64,000 nucleotides of DNA from Populus alba. Its lineage: Eukaryota; Streptophyta; Magnoliopsida; Malpighiales; Salicaceae. Positions within the stretch are counted from its first letter, which is position 1. Every line of letters starts with the position of its first letter. The notes under the pieces were generated by a model. The model worked only from the letters and a program-made list of their open reading frames with translations. It was not told where the DNA came from and ran no database searches. This document shows positions 24,035 through 36,755 of the stretch, piece by piece. Where the stretch lies: positions 1,245,001 through 1,309,000 of the forward strand of contig NC_133301.1 of the NCBI RefSeq assembly GCF_005239225.2, given 5' to 3'. Made by a program: the position numbers and the translations under genes.

Positions 24035-27000
24035 TTATAGTTCATCAGACGTGTGGTTTCTCACCAACTTGTGGAGATGTCTAGACATACAAATCCAAAA
24101 AGTTTCAGGAAGTTTATGGCTTAAGTGCGTAATTAATGCTGAAATGATGTCGAAGGAAAATCTATGAACCTCAGGCTTCAATGCCATGCGTATAAGCATT
24201 GCGGTCCACAACTCTGGGGCCAGCTTTACTGCTTGACGTAGATAGTGAAAACCCTTGGCAACTCTCGTGTGCGTGGCATTTACCTGCAAAGTTGAGGTTA
24301 GTAAGCAAATAACAAAACCTAATAGCAACCTCTCCAAACATGACAACACAAAATCTTCCTATGCAATATTCTAACCAATCAATAGAACTCTAAATTGAAC
24401 TTCCTATAGTTACGTGTGGTTTATTTGTAACAGAGTTGCAACCGACATTCATCTGTTTCAAACTGCATTCAGGAATTTATTCTAGGGTCTACAGCATGAT
24501 GAATTCTCTAAGCTATCAATAGCCAGATTATAAGACTAGAGCAACAAAGTGAATTTTAACAAACCTCAGAGTCTGATGCCTCTCTTGCTTCAGGTTTCTC
24601 ATTTAACACGCCAGCAACTTCATCCTGTAGAAAAACATCTGCTGCTTTAATCACATCACGGAGAAGAAAAACACGCACCCTGCCACCTTTTTCAGATAGA
24701 ATGAATAGCAAAAGATCTTCTGTAGCATTAACAACAGCACGCATGTCAAATGATTTCCATCCCAGCGGATCTGAAGAATTTCCTTCAGAATCAGGGGACT
24801 CTTCAGCTGAGTCTGAAGCTTGTTCAGATATTGCTTCCCCCTGGAACAAGATAGAAACGACTTCAGGAGATTACACAGAGCAGAGGTACATTAATTTGAT
24901 CAACCATATTAAATTCCATATTATAATCAACCTTTGAAAACATTATTAAAATAAAAGAAGAGGAAAAATTATAGTGGCAGGAATGTCTTTCACTATAAGA
25001 TAAACAATGCAAGCACTATGGCATTAGAAGTCTGTCGAATTGTGAGTTCTGAAGTAACCCACCAGGCGCTCTAGCCGATTCCATCTTATAGATCCATCAT
25101 TGCAGATGAGAAGTTCTCTCAAAATTCTTCTCATATCAGGATTTGAGTCTGCCAAAAGCCTCCCTATTACGAAGGGATATGCTTTTTCAACAACTTTGAA
25201 ATTAGAGTCCAGAAGTTTTGCTGTGCCTTCAAGTGATCCAAGTGCTCTTATCACCAGTGCATAGTCTGGGGGAAGTGAGAAGTTGAATTCATACATAACA
25301 TCATATAGTTGGTTCATTATGGCCTGAAACCAAGGCAAAAGGTGAACATGAGCTTTGCAGAACAAGAGAAAGAGAGATCAGAGGCATAGCAGATTCCTAA
25401 AAATCCATTAAGCCATGAGGCTCGCTATTCAGTGCTTCAACATCATACAAATTTACATAAATTCTTCCCTTTTTTTTCCTTTTTTTTTTGTGTATGCATA
25501 CAAGGGAACATGGACTACAGGTGCAAACCTCAAAATCTCGAGATTGTCTTGTCCCATCACCAAAGGATGCTTGCAGTGCATCTGAAACTGATTGTATGTC
25601 AATCCCTTCAGGAATAAATCCCAAAGAAAGAAAGTCATTTGCCAAACCCAGAGAGTCACGATTAACAAAGTGCACAAGCTGAAAGAAATGCAAATGCATC
25701 AACAAATGCAAAATCTCAATTCCATAGAAAATTGCATCGAAGCATTCAGCAGCAGCAGTATATATCAAAGACAAGTAAATTTGCACAAAAGAATTCATCA
25801 AAAGTACATGCGCTCTCAAGCCACGGAAGTTTCAACATCACATGAAGTAGCATGTGGTAGTTTTAGTGACAAAAATGAAAGCATGATAAGCCAATCACTT
25901 AAATTGACAAGTCGTGTTAAAATATGGCTGTGATAAGGAATGAAACTCACATTTGAATTCATCAGAAACTGTCCAGACTGGAAATATTTAACAACTAATA
26001 TGCTATCTACAAGAATACTTAGAAAAGTTTGATTAGTAAAAGGTCTACATGCATATCAAAAGGTTAGAGTTGGTATACAAGAAAATTACTAATAGAAGTC
26101 ATTACCACTTGAATAAGTCCCACACGGTAATGGCGAGGAATATCCCCCATCATTCCAAAGTCAAAATATGCGAGAGAGCCGCTGTCAGTAGCAACAAGGT
26201 TCCCTGGATGAGGATCAGCATGGAAAAATCCCTCCTCAAGCAACTGCCTCAAAGAGCAGTATAATCCCTATAAAACCAATAAAAAGATTAATAGTTCATC
26301 TACTAATCCATAATCTGAAAGGCTTGGGTATTTAGTTAACACAGACAAGGAACAAAGGATGATCATTATGACCTGTTGAGGTAAATAATTAGGACTGCCC
26401 TATAGCAACCTACCAGGTCAATCAGTTTCCTTCTGTTCAAACATGCCCTCTCCAGGGCAGCTTGATCAGTTAGTTTGATTCCATCTATCCATTCCATTGT
26501 AAGAACAGCCTTGCAAGTGAATTCCCAATATATTTTAGGAACTTTAATGCAATTTTCTTTCTCATTCTTCACAGTATTACCAATTGTAGCATTTTGATGA
26601 CTTTTTGGATCATTACCTGATGAAAACAAGCAGAGTTCATTAATCTGAATTTGCATGCTTGAGAAAGTTACTAGATCACCAGATGAAAATCATGGGATAC
26701 GTATAATAACAGGCAACACATGGCAATACTCACTGATGGGGGGAAAATGGAAATTAACCTCATACACCATGAGTGACTAATGAGTTTTCATAATTGAACT
26801 TATAGGCAGCACAAGAGTTATAAATGCAATTTCCTCACATGCTACATTTGACCATTGGCTTTTCATGATTCAAATTTAACTTGCAAAATATAAATATAGG
26901 AATGCTTTTTGGGTTTGTTGTTCAATAGTTAATTTACACCTTGGAATGAAGAAGATACCTCACCAGTGGATTGATTGCAATGCGTCGTTATACAAGGGTT

Positions 27001-29868
27001 AAAAACTTCAGAATTCAAACAGGACACTGAAAGTCATATAGGACATACTAGTAATGGCCTTTGTCAACTTAATCATCTAAACATGAGTAATAAGGGTGAA
27101 AGAACACGCATAGGTCATCACCATATAGAGAAGCAAAGCGTTCAGCATTTCCCCCCTCCAGGATGTAATCAATTTCATCAAACATGTGCCTGACCTGTTC
27201 ATTCAAGATAGACCTGAGGATGTCCATAAGCATGTACAACCTCATTAAAAAGAATGTGAAGATGCTATGCGCATAAAAAACTGAGAGGAATACGTAGCAT
27301 GAATAAAATTCTAAGCAATTCATGTCCATATGTGTTCTTGTTTGTGTGAACGTGGGGGGGGGGAGGCCACTCCTTAAATTTCCTTTTTGTCTGTTCAGTG
27401 AAAAGTAAGCTCCTCTTGTTATGATTTCCTATTGTCATATAACTTAGAACAGAAAAACTTGGTAATCTAGATCTGAGATGTACTTTACCCTACAATTATC
27501 TAAATATTATGGAACTACAAAGGTGGGGACAAAGGAAATATTGTATCAATAGTACATCTCCCAACACCTGGCCTCACGTAGGCCATTAGCTAAATCTATT
27601 CAAAGACACACAGAACAGACCTTAGTACTGAAACTTAAATTCTTTGTTAGCATATCAAAAGAATTATCAAAGCTTTTTTCCTAGACGTGTTCAAAATTCC
27701 AAGCACCAAGCTGCCCAGCCTGATCTTTCATTGAATTCAAGAATGTCAGCATTTTTTTGGGGTTCATTGGGAGGCCTATTGGGCTTCAAACTACACAGTA
27801 GGGATAGCCCACCCTCTCAATCCCTCTCCCTCAAATCCTAGTGTGCTTGGTGGGAGCCAGATTGATGCTGGGTCACCTTAAACCCTTTCAAGTGACTGAC
27901 TTAACCAGTTAGGCAAGCTAACATTGTGCCAAGTACAGCGAGTGCTTTCATAATAGCTAATAAAATATGAAACCCTTTAAACTGGCAAATAGAAATTGAT
28001 ATATTTTTTCACGGTCCAAAAAGTCTGGTCCAGCAAGATGAATTTAATCTACTCCAAAAAAGTTTTTGGAATTCATGTGTATGATATGCACGCAGTACTT
28101 CTATGAACTTTCTTGCATATCTCACCATCTCATTCACTGCTACTAATAGATCCTTGCGTGCCTTTGCAAAACGCTTTAATTGGCCGCCAACCATGCGGAA
28201 TAACAGGGCATCAAGAGTTAATAAAAGATGCATACCAGGTCTCTGCACTTTAACAGCTACGAGTTCACCAGAATGCAGATGAGCTGCAATACTTGAAACA
28301 AGTGGAAAGATTTAGTTTACTTTCTTAAAAGTCAAAACAAAAAGATCATCTCCCAAACACCAAGATACTCCTCTTAATTATAAAGGTAAGTTGATATTTT
28401 ATACAATTAAAATAAGGGTATGTAATCTTCCCACTAAACAGAAGAGATCATCTAACCTTTATACACCTGTCCCAAAGACGCTGCAGCAATAGGCTTTGGA
28501 CTAATGTCAGCAAATATTTGTGTAATAGGGCGACCCAGCTGGGATTCAATTGATTTAATTGCAACATGAGTTGAAAATGGTGGAATTTGATCCTAGCAAT
28601 AAGAGAAGGACTTGAACTGTAAGACCAAGAAAATTAGTAAAAAATTACAAAATCCCATTTGTAAAGTCTAAGTTGTGAAATCAGATCATACAACCCACAA
28701 ATGGAATCACTTGTGGAAGAAGGAAGCCATACCTGTAGTTTAGCAAGCTCTTGACAATACACAGTCGGCAATATATCTGGTCTAGTGCTCAGAGCCTGTC
28801 CAAGCTGTAAATTCAAAAGGATTGAATAAGAGAGCAATTCTATCCCGTTACAGAATTTTATGCTGTTTAATTCTTCAATCCTAATAACTATCGATCCAAA
28901 ACTGAAGAAACTATTATGCTGCAATTATTATTATGATTTACGCCTCATTCCATTCAATGCACTATGCAGATGATGTTCCAAAGTTTCACACATCCACATA
29001 TGAAAGAACAACTGCCAAATGCTAGCTCCTAGACATTCATGTAGCTTGCCAACTTTTCCAATTAAGCAACAACTTACTAATTTTTTCATCACCCCCTAGA
29101 ATGGAAAACAAACTGATGACATTTCCAGTAGCATTTAGCATGATAACTTCACATGGCAACGTAAGATGCGGAACGAAAAAGAATTAGAAACAAATTCAAA
29201 AGAATTGCACTTTCCTTGACGTAAAAAGGTCCCAGGTGGATCAAAGTTTCACGAAACTGCACAAAAATCATAACCCAATTGCAATAAATTTCCTCTTTTT
29301 CAAATAATCAAAATTGAAAAAAAAAAATAATCAAACAAGCAAGTGACGTGATTTATTACGTGTCAAGCATAAAAGAAAGACAGAAACAACAAAATTAATA
29401 TACCTTAACAGCACGTTTTTTGATGTCGTGTACGAACAACTGCCAGGCGGTAAGTTTCAAAACATGAAAGGAAATGATAGTTGCTCTATATAAAGCTAAA
29501 AAGGGACCGAATCTATAAATTATTGAATCTTTTTTAGAGCTATAACTAAGAGCTTGTTTAAATTCACTTTCCAGTGATTCTTTCCTCAGTTTCGCATACT
29601 CCGCCGACGGCCTTCCGCCGTGTACACTCGTATACGCCGTAGAAAACCTGCAAAACAAATAAAGAACAAAATGAGAGAAATGATGGTAAACTCTAAAATT
29701 CTTTTAAAAAATGTTAAAAATTCTCTTCGAGTCAACATTCACTCACGATTTTTGATGCGGAAATTGATTGCGCTGAGAAGTGAAATTTCGGATGATTGTG
29801 GAGGCGGTGCCATTGGAGAGAAGAGAGAGTTGGCGGTGACGCTTGAGATAGACAAAGGCATTCCTCAT
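24035..29868 (-). CDS. ABC1K (UbiB/COQ8-like) atypical kinase
   Basis: Thirteen exons in transcript order: 29868-29747, 29647-29404, 29256-29215, 28804-28733, 28592-28457, 28283-28126, 27194-27122, 26616-26414, 26267-26106, 25678-25529, 25323-25063, 24840-24565 and 24283-24035. They total 2148 nt (715 aa) and are all in phase. The Met at 29868 ([10 protein letters not shown], basic, hydroxylated, acid-free) was chosen because it alone joins exon 2 in frame through the good donor C/GTGAGT, and it looks like an organelle-targeting peptide. Family motifs: KxGQ (K136-Q139), AAASLGQVY near 196-204, the VAVK lysine near 217, DEIDY near 264-268, HADPHPGN at 366-373 and DFGMM at 386-390. These atypical kinases act in quinone and isoprenoid-lipid metabolism in plastids or mitochondria. 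The long C-terminal region after 541 suggests a plastid-type subfamily. Exon 3 ends at a GA rather than GT donor. Confidence 0.9.
27700..27930 (-). mobile_element. Possible SINE-like insert in an ABC1K intron
   Basis: On the minus strand the segment has an A-box-like TAGCTTGCCTAACTGGTTAAG and a weak B-box-like GGTTTAAGGTGACCC. It is less AT-rich than the intron around it. No target duplication was confirmed. Confidence 0.3.
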
Positions 29869-29888
29869 TGGGTGAAATGGGATCTCAT
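29865..29888 (-). promoter_or_regulatory. Upstream mini-ORF overlapping the ABC1K start codon
   Basis: On the minus strand an ATG at 29888-29886 opens a 7-codon frame (MRSHFTQ). Its TGA (29867-29865) overlaps the main start ATG (29868-29866) as ATGA. If the transcript starts upstream, this layout could lower or couple initiation at the main start. Confidence 0.5.
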
Positions 29889-30006
29889 CAAGATTGAGTA
29901 GAAGAGAGTGAAGGCATCAGAAGGAGAGTTTGCACAGTAGGTGTTTGCCAAAATGCTTACGCGTAGACAAGCGGTTAGGGGGCCTTTTGGTTTCGCATAT
30001 GATGAC

Positions 30007-30009
<3 letters not shown>

Positions 30010-30061
<52 letters not shown>
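30010..30061. repeat. (GA)n microsatellite upstream of the ABC1K gene
   Basis: About 26 uninterrupted GA units, roughly 145 bp upstream of the ABC1K start. It is CT-rich on the gene's sense strand and probably lies in the promoter or 5'UTR. Confidence 0.95.
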
Positions 30062-30062
<1 letters not shown>

Positions 30063-30099
30063 GTCTGCTTGGGCATTCAATAGCTGACACGTTTGGGCT

Positions 30100-32900
30100 A
30101 TTTGGCAACTATAGGGAACAGTTACACCATAATGGATATATAATTATATATGCGTTGGAACAATTACAATTACATTATAATTTCAATTTAAAAAAAAAAA
30201 AAAAAAACTAAAAGATATTGCTTTTTACTGCACACACTCACATTTTAATAAAAGTTTGCAGTTAAATAATCATTTACCCTTCTCAAACAGATTCATTAAC
30301 TTATTTTAAGGATAATATAATCTTTTGTTAATATGTCAGATATCTTAGGTTAGTTTTTGTGAAACCGCATATGGAGCATATCTCTTGCCCCACATTCACT
30401 TTACGAGCTAAGTCACTCACTGTTCATATATTCTTTTTTCTAATAGTTCATTGATGACTATCAAATTAATCAGAGACAAATTAGTTTTTACATTTATTTT
30501 TATACCCTTAAAAAAATAAAAATAAAAATAAAAAACTTTTCTAATATATCACATGGGTCAAGTTACAGTGCATTCAATAGGGTAGCGTGTGTGGTCTTCT
30601 AAATGACAGTTTACAAGTGATAGAATTTTTTTCTTCTTCTTCTTTTTTCCCCCTCTTTCCACTCATTTATTCTCCCATTTTGTTTTTCTTTTCTCAAGTC
30701 TAGCAAAATAAAATGATGTCCTCCCATTTTCTTTTTATCTTTATTGTAATTCTAATTATTTTAATTGTTATTTATTTGTTTTAAAAAAAATTATTTTTTT
30801 TTTCATTTTCATCCATTCACACTTAGTTTTATTTGGTCTTTATATCAAATATGATTTTTATTTTTTATTGTTATTTTTTATATCAATTTATTAATTGATT
30901 TTTTTAATTTCATCACTCATTATTTTAATTAATTTTATTTTATGTTAAATTTAATTCTTATTCTTTTAATATTTGTTTTTGCTTTGGATTCTTTTTTGAA
31001 ATTGATTTTAGTTTTTTAGTTTGGTTCTTTAACATTGTTGAGAATTGAGTTTTGTATGTTTTTTTTGTACAGTAATCTTGATTTTATAATCTGAGTCACG
31101 AGTATGAAGTATTAGTCCGAATTGATATTGGGTTTTTTTTTACAATGACTGTTTATTCAATTTTATCCTTTAATATTAGATTTATTGAATACTAAGTTTT
31201 TTTTTTAATTTATTTTCTATAAAGATAATCGGTCTCACAATCTAAGTTGAAAATTTTTCATGCTAACTTGGTTTGGCTTAGGATTTTTACATCATTTTAT
31301 TTTTATATCAAATTTTATTATCATTCTTTTAATTGCCTTTTTTTTTTTTTGGATTTGTTTTATAAATTGACTTTCTTTTTTTATTTTCATCCTTCAACAT
31401 TAGATTATTTAAAAATTAAGTTCATAATTTTTTTCAATACAATGGTCCCAATCTCATAACCCAACTCGCATGCATTAAATACTAATCCAGATTGCCATTG
31501 GTTTTTTTAATTTTTTTAAACTGATTTGTTTTTCAATTTTATCTTTCAATAAAAAATTTATTAAGAAATCAACTTCTTTATTTATTTTTTATTCTGCTTC
31601 TATGAGGCTAATCTAGCCTCTTGACCCATATCACAAGTTTTCCATGCTAATTTTAATGGACTCTAGGCTTTTACGTTGTTTTATTTCATTTTATTTTTGT
31701 ATCAAATTTAGTCTTTATTCTTTTAACTACTTTTTGTATTTTTCTTTGGATTTTTTTTTTTCAAAATTGATTTTTTTTTTTGAATTTCATCTTTTAACTT
31801 TGGATTATTGAGAATTTGATTTCATAATTTTTTTATATATAATAATTTTAATTTCATAACTTAGATTATAAGCACGAATGTTAACCCAAATTAAAATCGA
31901 TGCATTTAATGTCATTGTTTTTTTATTATTATTATATATAATTAAATTAAAACTTATTGTATACAATAAGGTTTATGACTTGAGTGAATGAAATTCTTTT
32001 ATTCTTTAAAACATCCTATTTACACTTGAAAATTGTTTTTTAAGTTAAAAAAAATAAATCAACTCGGTATACAATAAATCACGAGCCATCTATTTAATTT
32101 TTTTAATAATTTAAATTTTATTGATGGAAAATAAAAGGTCTATTGTTATGATGTACTACCTAGTAGTAGTACAACAACAGATGTTAAGTTCACCTTATTT
32201 ATCAAATATTTGGTGTCAATTGAACCAACTAAAATAATTTTTATTTAATTTAATTGAGGTTGGATTAAAGATAGATGAGGAATCATTCGACCGTCATACA
32301 ACCGCACCTCCTTTCTCCTTTAACTTATTTATTAATTAATTTTGAGGGTTATAATTTTAATTTTTTAATAAATGCATAAATTTTTATCTTATAATTTTTA
32401 AAACATTTAAATTTTTTTATATATGGACTTAAAAATATCAGAATTTATTTTATGATTTTATAATTAATGCATGAAGATCTAGTTCATTTTTAACTTTAAA
32501 AATCTATTTTTTAAAATTTGATTTAAGAAAATAAAAAATCTACTTCGAGTCAAGTATCTTATAAATTTGTCAAGTATAAAAAGTCTATAATATGATTCAA
32601 ACCAATTGAATACACTATTTTAAAGACATGGTAAGTTGATTTGTGACCTAAGATATAAGTTAGGTTGACTTTCAATAAAAATAAAAGGAAAATTGACCTG
32701 GCATGATATACGTCCAAGTCAGCATGTGAAAAACTCAGTTAAAATTTATTGAAATTTTTTTCTAATTAATATTTTTTAAAATAATGTTATTTTTTTATGA
32801 AATAAAAAAAAATAATCTAAATTAATCCATTTGATTTGTAACCCAAGCCTTACCCAGGTCAACCTGAATTGGGTTTAAACAGTATGATCGAATACAAAAG
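30100..32900. other. Intergenic AT-rich DNA with a degenerate repeat array
   Basis: From about 30980 to 31900 a T-rich unit recurs about every 360-400 bp. It is recognised by 'attttcatccttcaacattagattattgagaatt' followed by 'cataattttttt...aatctcataac...' (starts near 30990, 31350 and 31750). Inverted relatives occur near 44820-45280, and plus-strand relatives of its complement near 47400-47840 and 50700-51100. I see no gene. Confidence 0.5.
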
Positions 32901-33193
32901 CAAATGATAAATTTAGATATCGTGAATTGAAAACGAATGGAACAAAATCCAACTGGGTTATTGGGCCCCCCTCTCTTTTTCCAGGCCCTAATAATATCCG
33001 TTTCAATAACATCTGGGCTATTTACAAAACCAAATAGGGCCCAACCCAATCACTCCATCAACCAACAGAAACCCCGTCCTCATCCTCACAGTTCTCTTCT
33101 CCAAGCTTCCTCGATCAACCCCTTCAAAACCCAGCTGCTGCTGCCATCAAGATCTTCTTTTGTCTTCTTCAAACGCTCACTCTCCTTCAATAA

Positions 33194-33436
33194 ATGGCGA
33201 AAGACACAATGCCACGCCCATGGTTTCTCGATTTAGTACCTCTCATGGTTGTTCTCCTCGCCGTAGCCCATGTTCTTGCTTTGGTAACTAACTAACACTC
33301 TCTCTGTCACTTAAATTTCTTTCTATGGTGGCTTGATCTCTGGTTATTTTTAATGGGGTGTGATTTTTTTTGTTAGGCTTATTGGATTTACAGATTAGCC
33401 ACTGAGAAACAGCCCCAGAGAAATAAGAGACATTGA
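33194..33436 (+). CDS. Small single-pass membrane protein (49 aa)
   Basis: Two exons, 33194-33283 and 33377-33436 (GT-AG, phase 0). The protein starts MAKDTMPRPWFLDLVPLMVV and has one hydrophobic helix at about residues 12-37 (LVPLMVVLLAVAHVLALAYWIY). It ends in a basic tail (RLATEKQPQRNKRH). The PRPWFLDLVP start and the YWIYRLATEKQPQ end match a conserved plant small-protein family as I recall it. The function is unknown to me. The coding part is preceded by a C/T-rich leader typical of a plant 5'UTR, and a donor-like aag/gttagt just past the stop suggests a 3'UTR intron. Confidence 0.8.
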
Positions 33437-36400
33437 GGAGGTTTAAAAACAAGGTTAGTAACTTGTTGCTAATTATGAGATTGGAGGTTAGTTTACTCAG
33501 GGTTACTGGTTTTGTTAATTTCTTGGTTTTAGAATCCTTGAGACTCTTTTTGTTAGGTGATGGTTACCTGTTTAGGGCTAATTTCTTTACTTTATGCCTT
33601 AGATTATAAAAATGGATTCGGGTATCGTTATTGTCTTGTTCCTTGTTTGTTGTCTACTGGGATTTGGATTTGCAATGTGGAAATGATGTGTCGCTACGTG
33701 TGAAAGTGAACATGTGTTTGCTGGCCTGGGCCGATGTGTGATGTTAAATTCTGATTTGTATGGAGAAGCTGGATTTTTTTTGGTCAGTCTGAATTCACAA
33801 TGGAAAACACATTTTTGTGCTTGTTTTATGGTGATGAATAACTAAAAATACATTCATTGTATGTTTAATGGTTTAAACTTTCGATTTGCAGAAATGTGGT
33901 GTGGGTTCTTGTTTATGACATGTATTTGAATATATGTTAGTTGTTGTCTAAAGGTATGTTCTTTTTTAAATTGGTTATTTTGGAAATGAATTCTTGTGCT
34001 TTTCTTTTTCTATTTGCTGTAAATTTTTTTAAAAAAGTTGTTATTGGAGGTTGATATTAGCAACCAACAATTATTTTTCCTATTAAAGAGATGCCAGATT
34101 GCTATGATGTTTGCAAATAATGGTAAAATAGCATACTCTTATTTAAAACAGTGATGAATTTTCGCTGTTTTAATTCAGAACTGAATGCAAGCCAAACTGG
34201 TAGGAAAGTTGAGTTTTGGTTTCCTGTAGCCACTTTTTATCAGGCAATCCACTGTGGGTAAGTTGGAGTTCGTATATATTTTCTAGAAGAATACACAACT
34301 ACTAGGTGCTTAGGTTGGTTTTCAATTGGAATGTCAACCAATGAGGCATATGGATGTGTCAAATGTACCTCCAAATGTAAGTCTGATGGTGCTTATCAAT
34401 GGATGCAGAATCAGTGGTGTTCGGCAAAATTGATGTTTCCAAATGTAAAATTTTTTTATGGCAAGAATGAGTGTTTAAGTTTGTGATGAGATAATTCGTT
34501 TGGATATCATATATGGGTAGACATGAGTGGAATGTGATATTTTTTACCCAAACATGGGACTCGCTGACTTGCAAACTTCCATCATTTAGAGTCCTAGCCA
34601 TGGCTGTAGAAGATCATAGACAGAACATGCTTGTTTGGTTTGATTTACTTGTGTACTTTGGAGACAGGAGAGCTGTTTTCAAAAGTGGATGTGGGTAATG
34701 TACTGATTAACCTCATGATAATCAGTGGCCCTTGTTGCTGGACCCTCGTTTGCCAGTCAGTTCTGTGACTGCTACAAGGTCTTGTGAGGAAAACCATTAC
34801 AGTAAAGGATTAATAAATTCTACTTTGAACCTGTGCAAAAGTCTTTTTGCTGGTCTTATAATTTTGGTGCTAGATATCACTAACTTCTTTCTTTGGAATG
34901 GAAATGAGTTTCTGGTTTTTGCCCCTCATATGCATCCATTTTAAAGGGGCTAACCATTTTTATATTTTTTTGCAGGTATTTGTTTTTAAAATGCAGGATA
35001 CGATTTCTTCCAACATCAAATACAAGCTCGTGATGGGCTGCATTTGGCTACCACATAGACTTTGTGTTTTTGTATATCGAAAGGGCTACATAGTCCTTGA
35101 CTTTAGGGTTGGTACTTCATATAACATTGTTGAGTGCCCAGATTTTGGTTTTGATGTTATAACCATCAGATTCCTTGATAACTGTTTGCGTGATGTTGAA
35201 TCATGCATGCCCTATTGCTTACCTTTGTTTGAGTACATGGTCATCTTTATTGATACAGGTACTCAAGTCCTGCTGTTAACTGAACAAATAGTTAAATTTG
35301 AAGTCTTCAGCTGTTGTAAAGAGAGATTTCTGCATGTTCATTGCGTAGCAACCGTTATCTATTATTCCAGCATGAATTAAATGTGAATGTGTTTTCACAG
35401 TGATCATCTATTAATTGATTTATTATGAGATTTTTTATTGATTGTCTACGGTTTTTTTCCCCATCTCATTGTAAGTTCATTTGATTAGTTTTGAAAGTGA
35501 TTGGAATTCAATCGGTTGGTGTAAGGTGCTCTATTATTGCTCAATTTAAACCTTAACAGCTATCAGAGTTCAGTCATCAAATCTATCATCTATCTTACCT
35601 TCCTTTTTTCGTTTTCTTTTTTGTTGCTCAAATCAATTTCGTTGTGGACAGGCATAGTTTATTAACATGTTGAATTGAGTTTGTTTTATGAATGGATTGA
35701 ATTCCATTGATTTCTGTTAAATAGAATTCAATTCACAGTATTAGCTCATGTTTTGGACCTTATCAAAATGAATTCACACCATTTTGCGGGTTATGGATCA
35801 TGGTTTGCTCTCATACCCCAATGAAGAAGACGACTCAAGGGTGGTCCACGATTTCAGCTGTAAAAACGGAGGCATTAGGCAGGCAACTAAGAAGTCCCAT
35901 CTTTGCATTGTGTGCTGCTTTGATGTTCACAAAGCTAGGTATTAGGGAAATAAATCCATCGAGGCTGAAAAAGATCAACAATGGCTGCTTCCCAAGTCGA
36001 GTCTCCATGCCCTTTTTAGGTAGATTTCCTTCAACAATTAAGCACTGGACTGGCTTTATCAAGGCGGCCATCGGTTTTTTCAGTAAACAAGAACGCAATG
36101 GGGTGTGATTCTCTCTTTTCCTTGTACTCGCTGTCACGATAATTCGAAAAGGATTAGGTGCCTTGTCTTTTAAAACAGCACTGACAACCTGTTTATGCTT
36201 CCTCGGAGCTGGTTCACGTGGCAATAAGATTCATTACAGCATGTAGATCATCAGTTTTATAAATAATTCGATTAATTTGCTTAGTGAAAGGGAAGAAGAG
36301 ATTACTTTTCTCATAAGCTTAGTGATGAGTGAGTCACCCGCAAGCGTAGGTGGCCTTATTTTTGCCACAAGATCAGTCGATTATAATCCTCAATGGGTGG

Positions 36401-36560
36401 CTAGGTTTAAACCTTAGTTGTTTTATTTTACTGAATGCAGGAGGACCATGCACTAAAGTAATGCTAGGAACCGAAAGTAAGATTCCTTCATTAAAATCAA
36501 GAAAGAAGGAAAAACTCAGCTTAAAGAAGAAGAAAAATTAAACTACAAAGAAATAGAGCC
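33437..36560. other. Region downstream of the small membrane protein gene
   Basis: Probably 3'UTR introns or exons followed by unassigned DNA. Two ATG frames on the plus strand, 34898-35380 (160 codons) and 35800-36108 (102 codons), are less AT-rich than their surroundings. The latter is also open on the minus strand (35835-36224). None of the translations is recognised, and none shows a domain I can name. They may be a non-coding exon, a lineage-specific gene or a decayed gene. Confidence 0.3.
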
Positions 36561-36592
36561 TCTTTAGTATAAATATATTTTTTATATTTTTA

Positions 36593-36755
36593 ATGTGGGT
36601 GTTCGGATCAGCTTACGTGTATCTCGACTAATTCCACGGGTCCTGAAATTAACGACCATATAAGCCTTTAATAGTCCTAAGGTTTGTAAGATTCGAACTG
36701 ATAATTTCTATAAAACAAACTTAAAACCTGATTAGTTGAGATATATCCCTCAAAA
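36593..36755 (-). mobile_element. Degraded SINE copy, minus strand
   Basis: The complement matches the 23358-23545 SINE in order: B-box region 'agattcgaact', 'aagcctttaatag', 'attaacgaccat', 'ccacgggtcctgaa' and 'tctcgactaatt'. It has many substitutions, so it is older. Confidence 0.7.

Noticed and set aside
25592..25933. 113-codon plus-strand frame
   Set aside because: Antisense shadow of ABC1K exon 10 and its introns.
29743..29813. Alternative ABC1K start at 29813 (MAPPPQSSE)
   Set aside because: With the strong donor C/GTGAGT it enters exon 2 in the wrong frame. The ATG at 29868 fits without forcing a weak donor.
29865..30211. Frames encoding long Ser-Leu or Arg-Glu repeats
   Set aside because: They are translations of the (GA)n microsatellite at 30010-30061.
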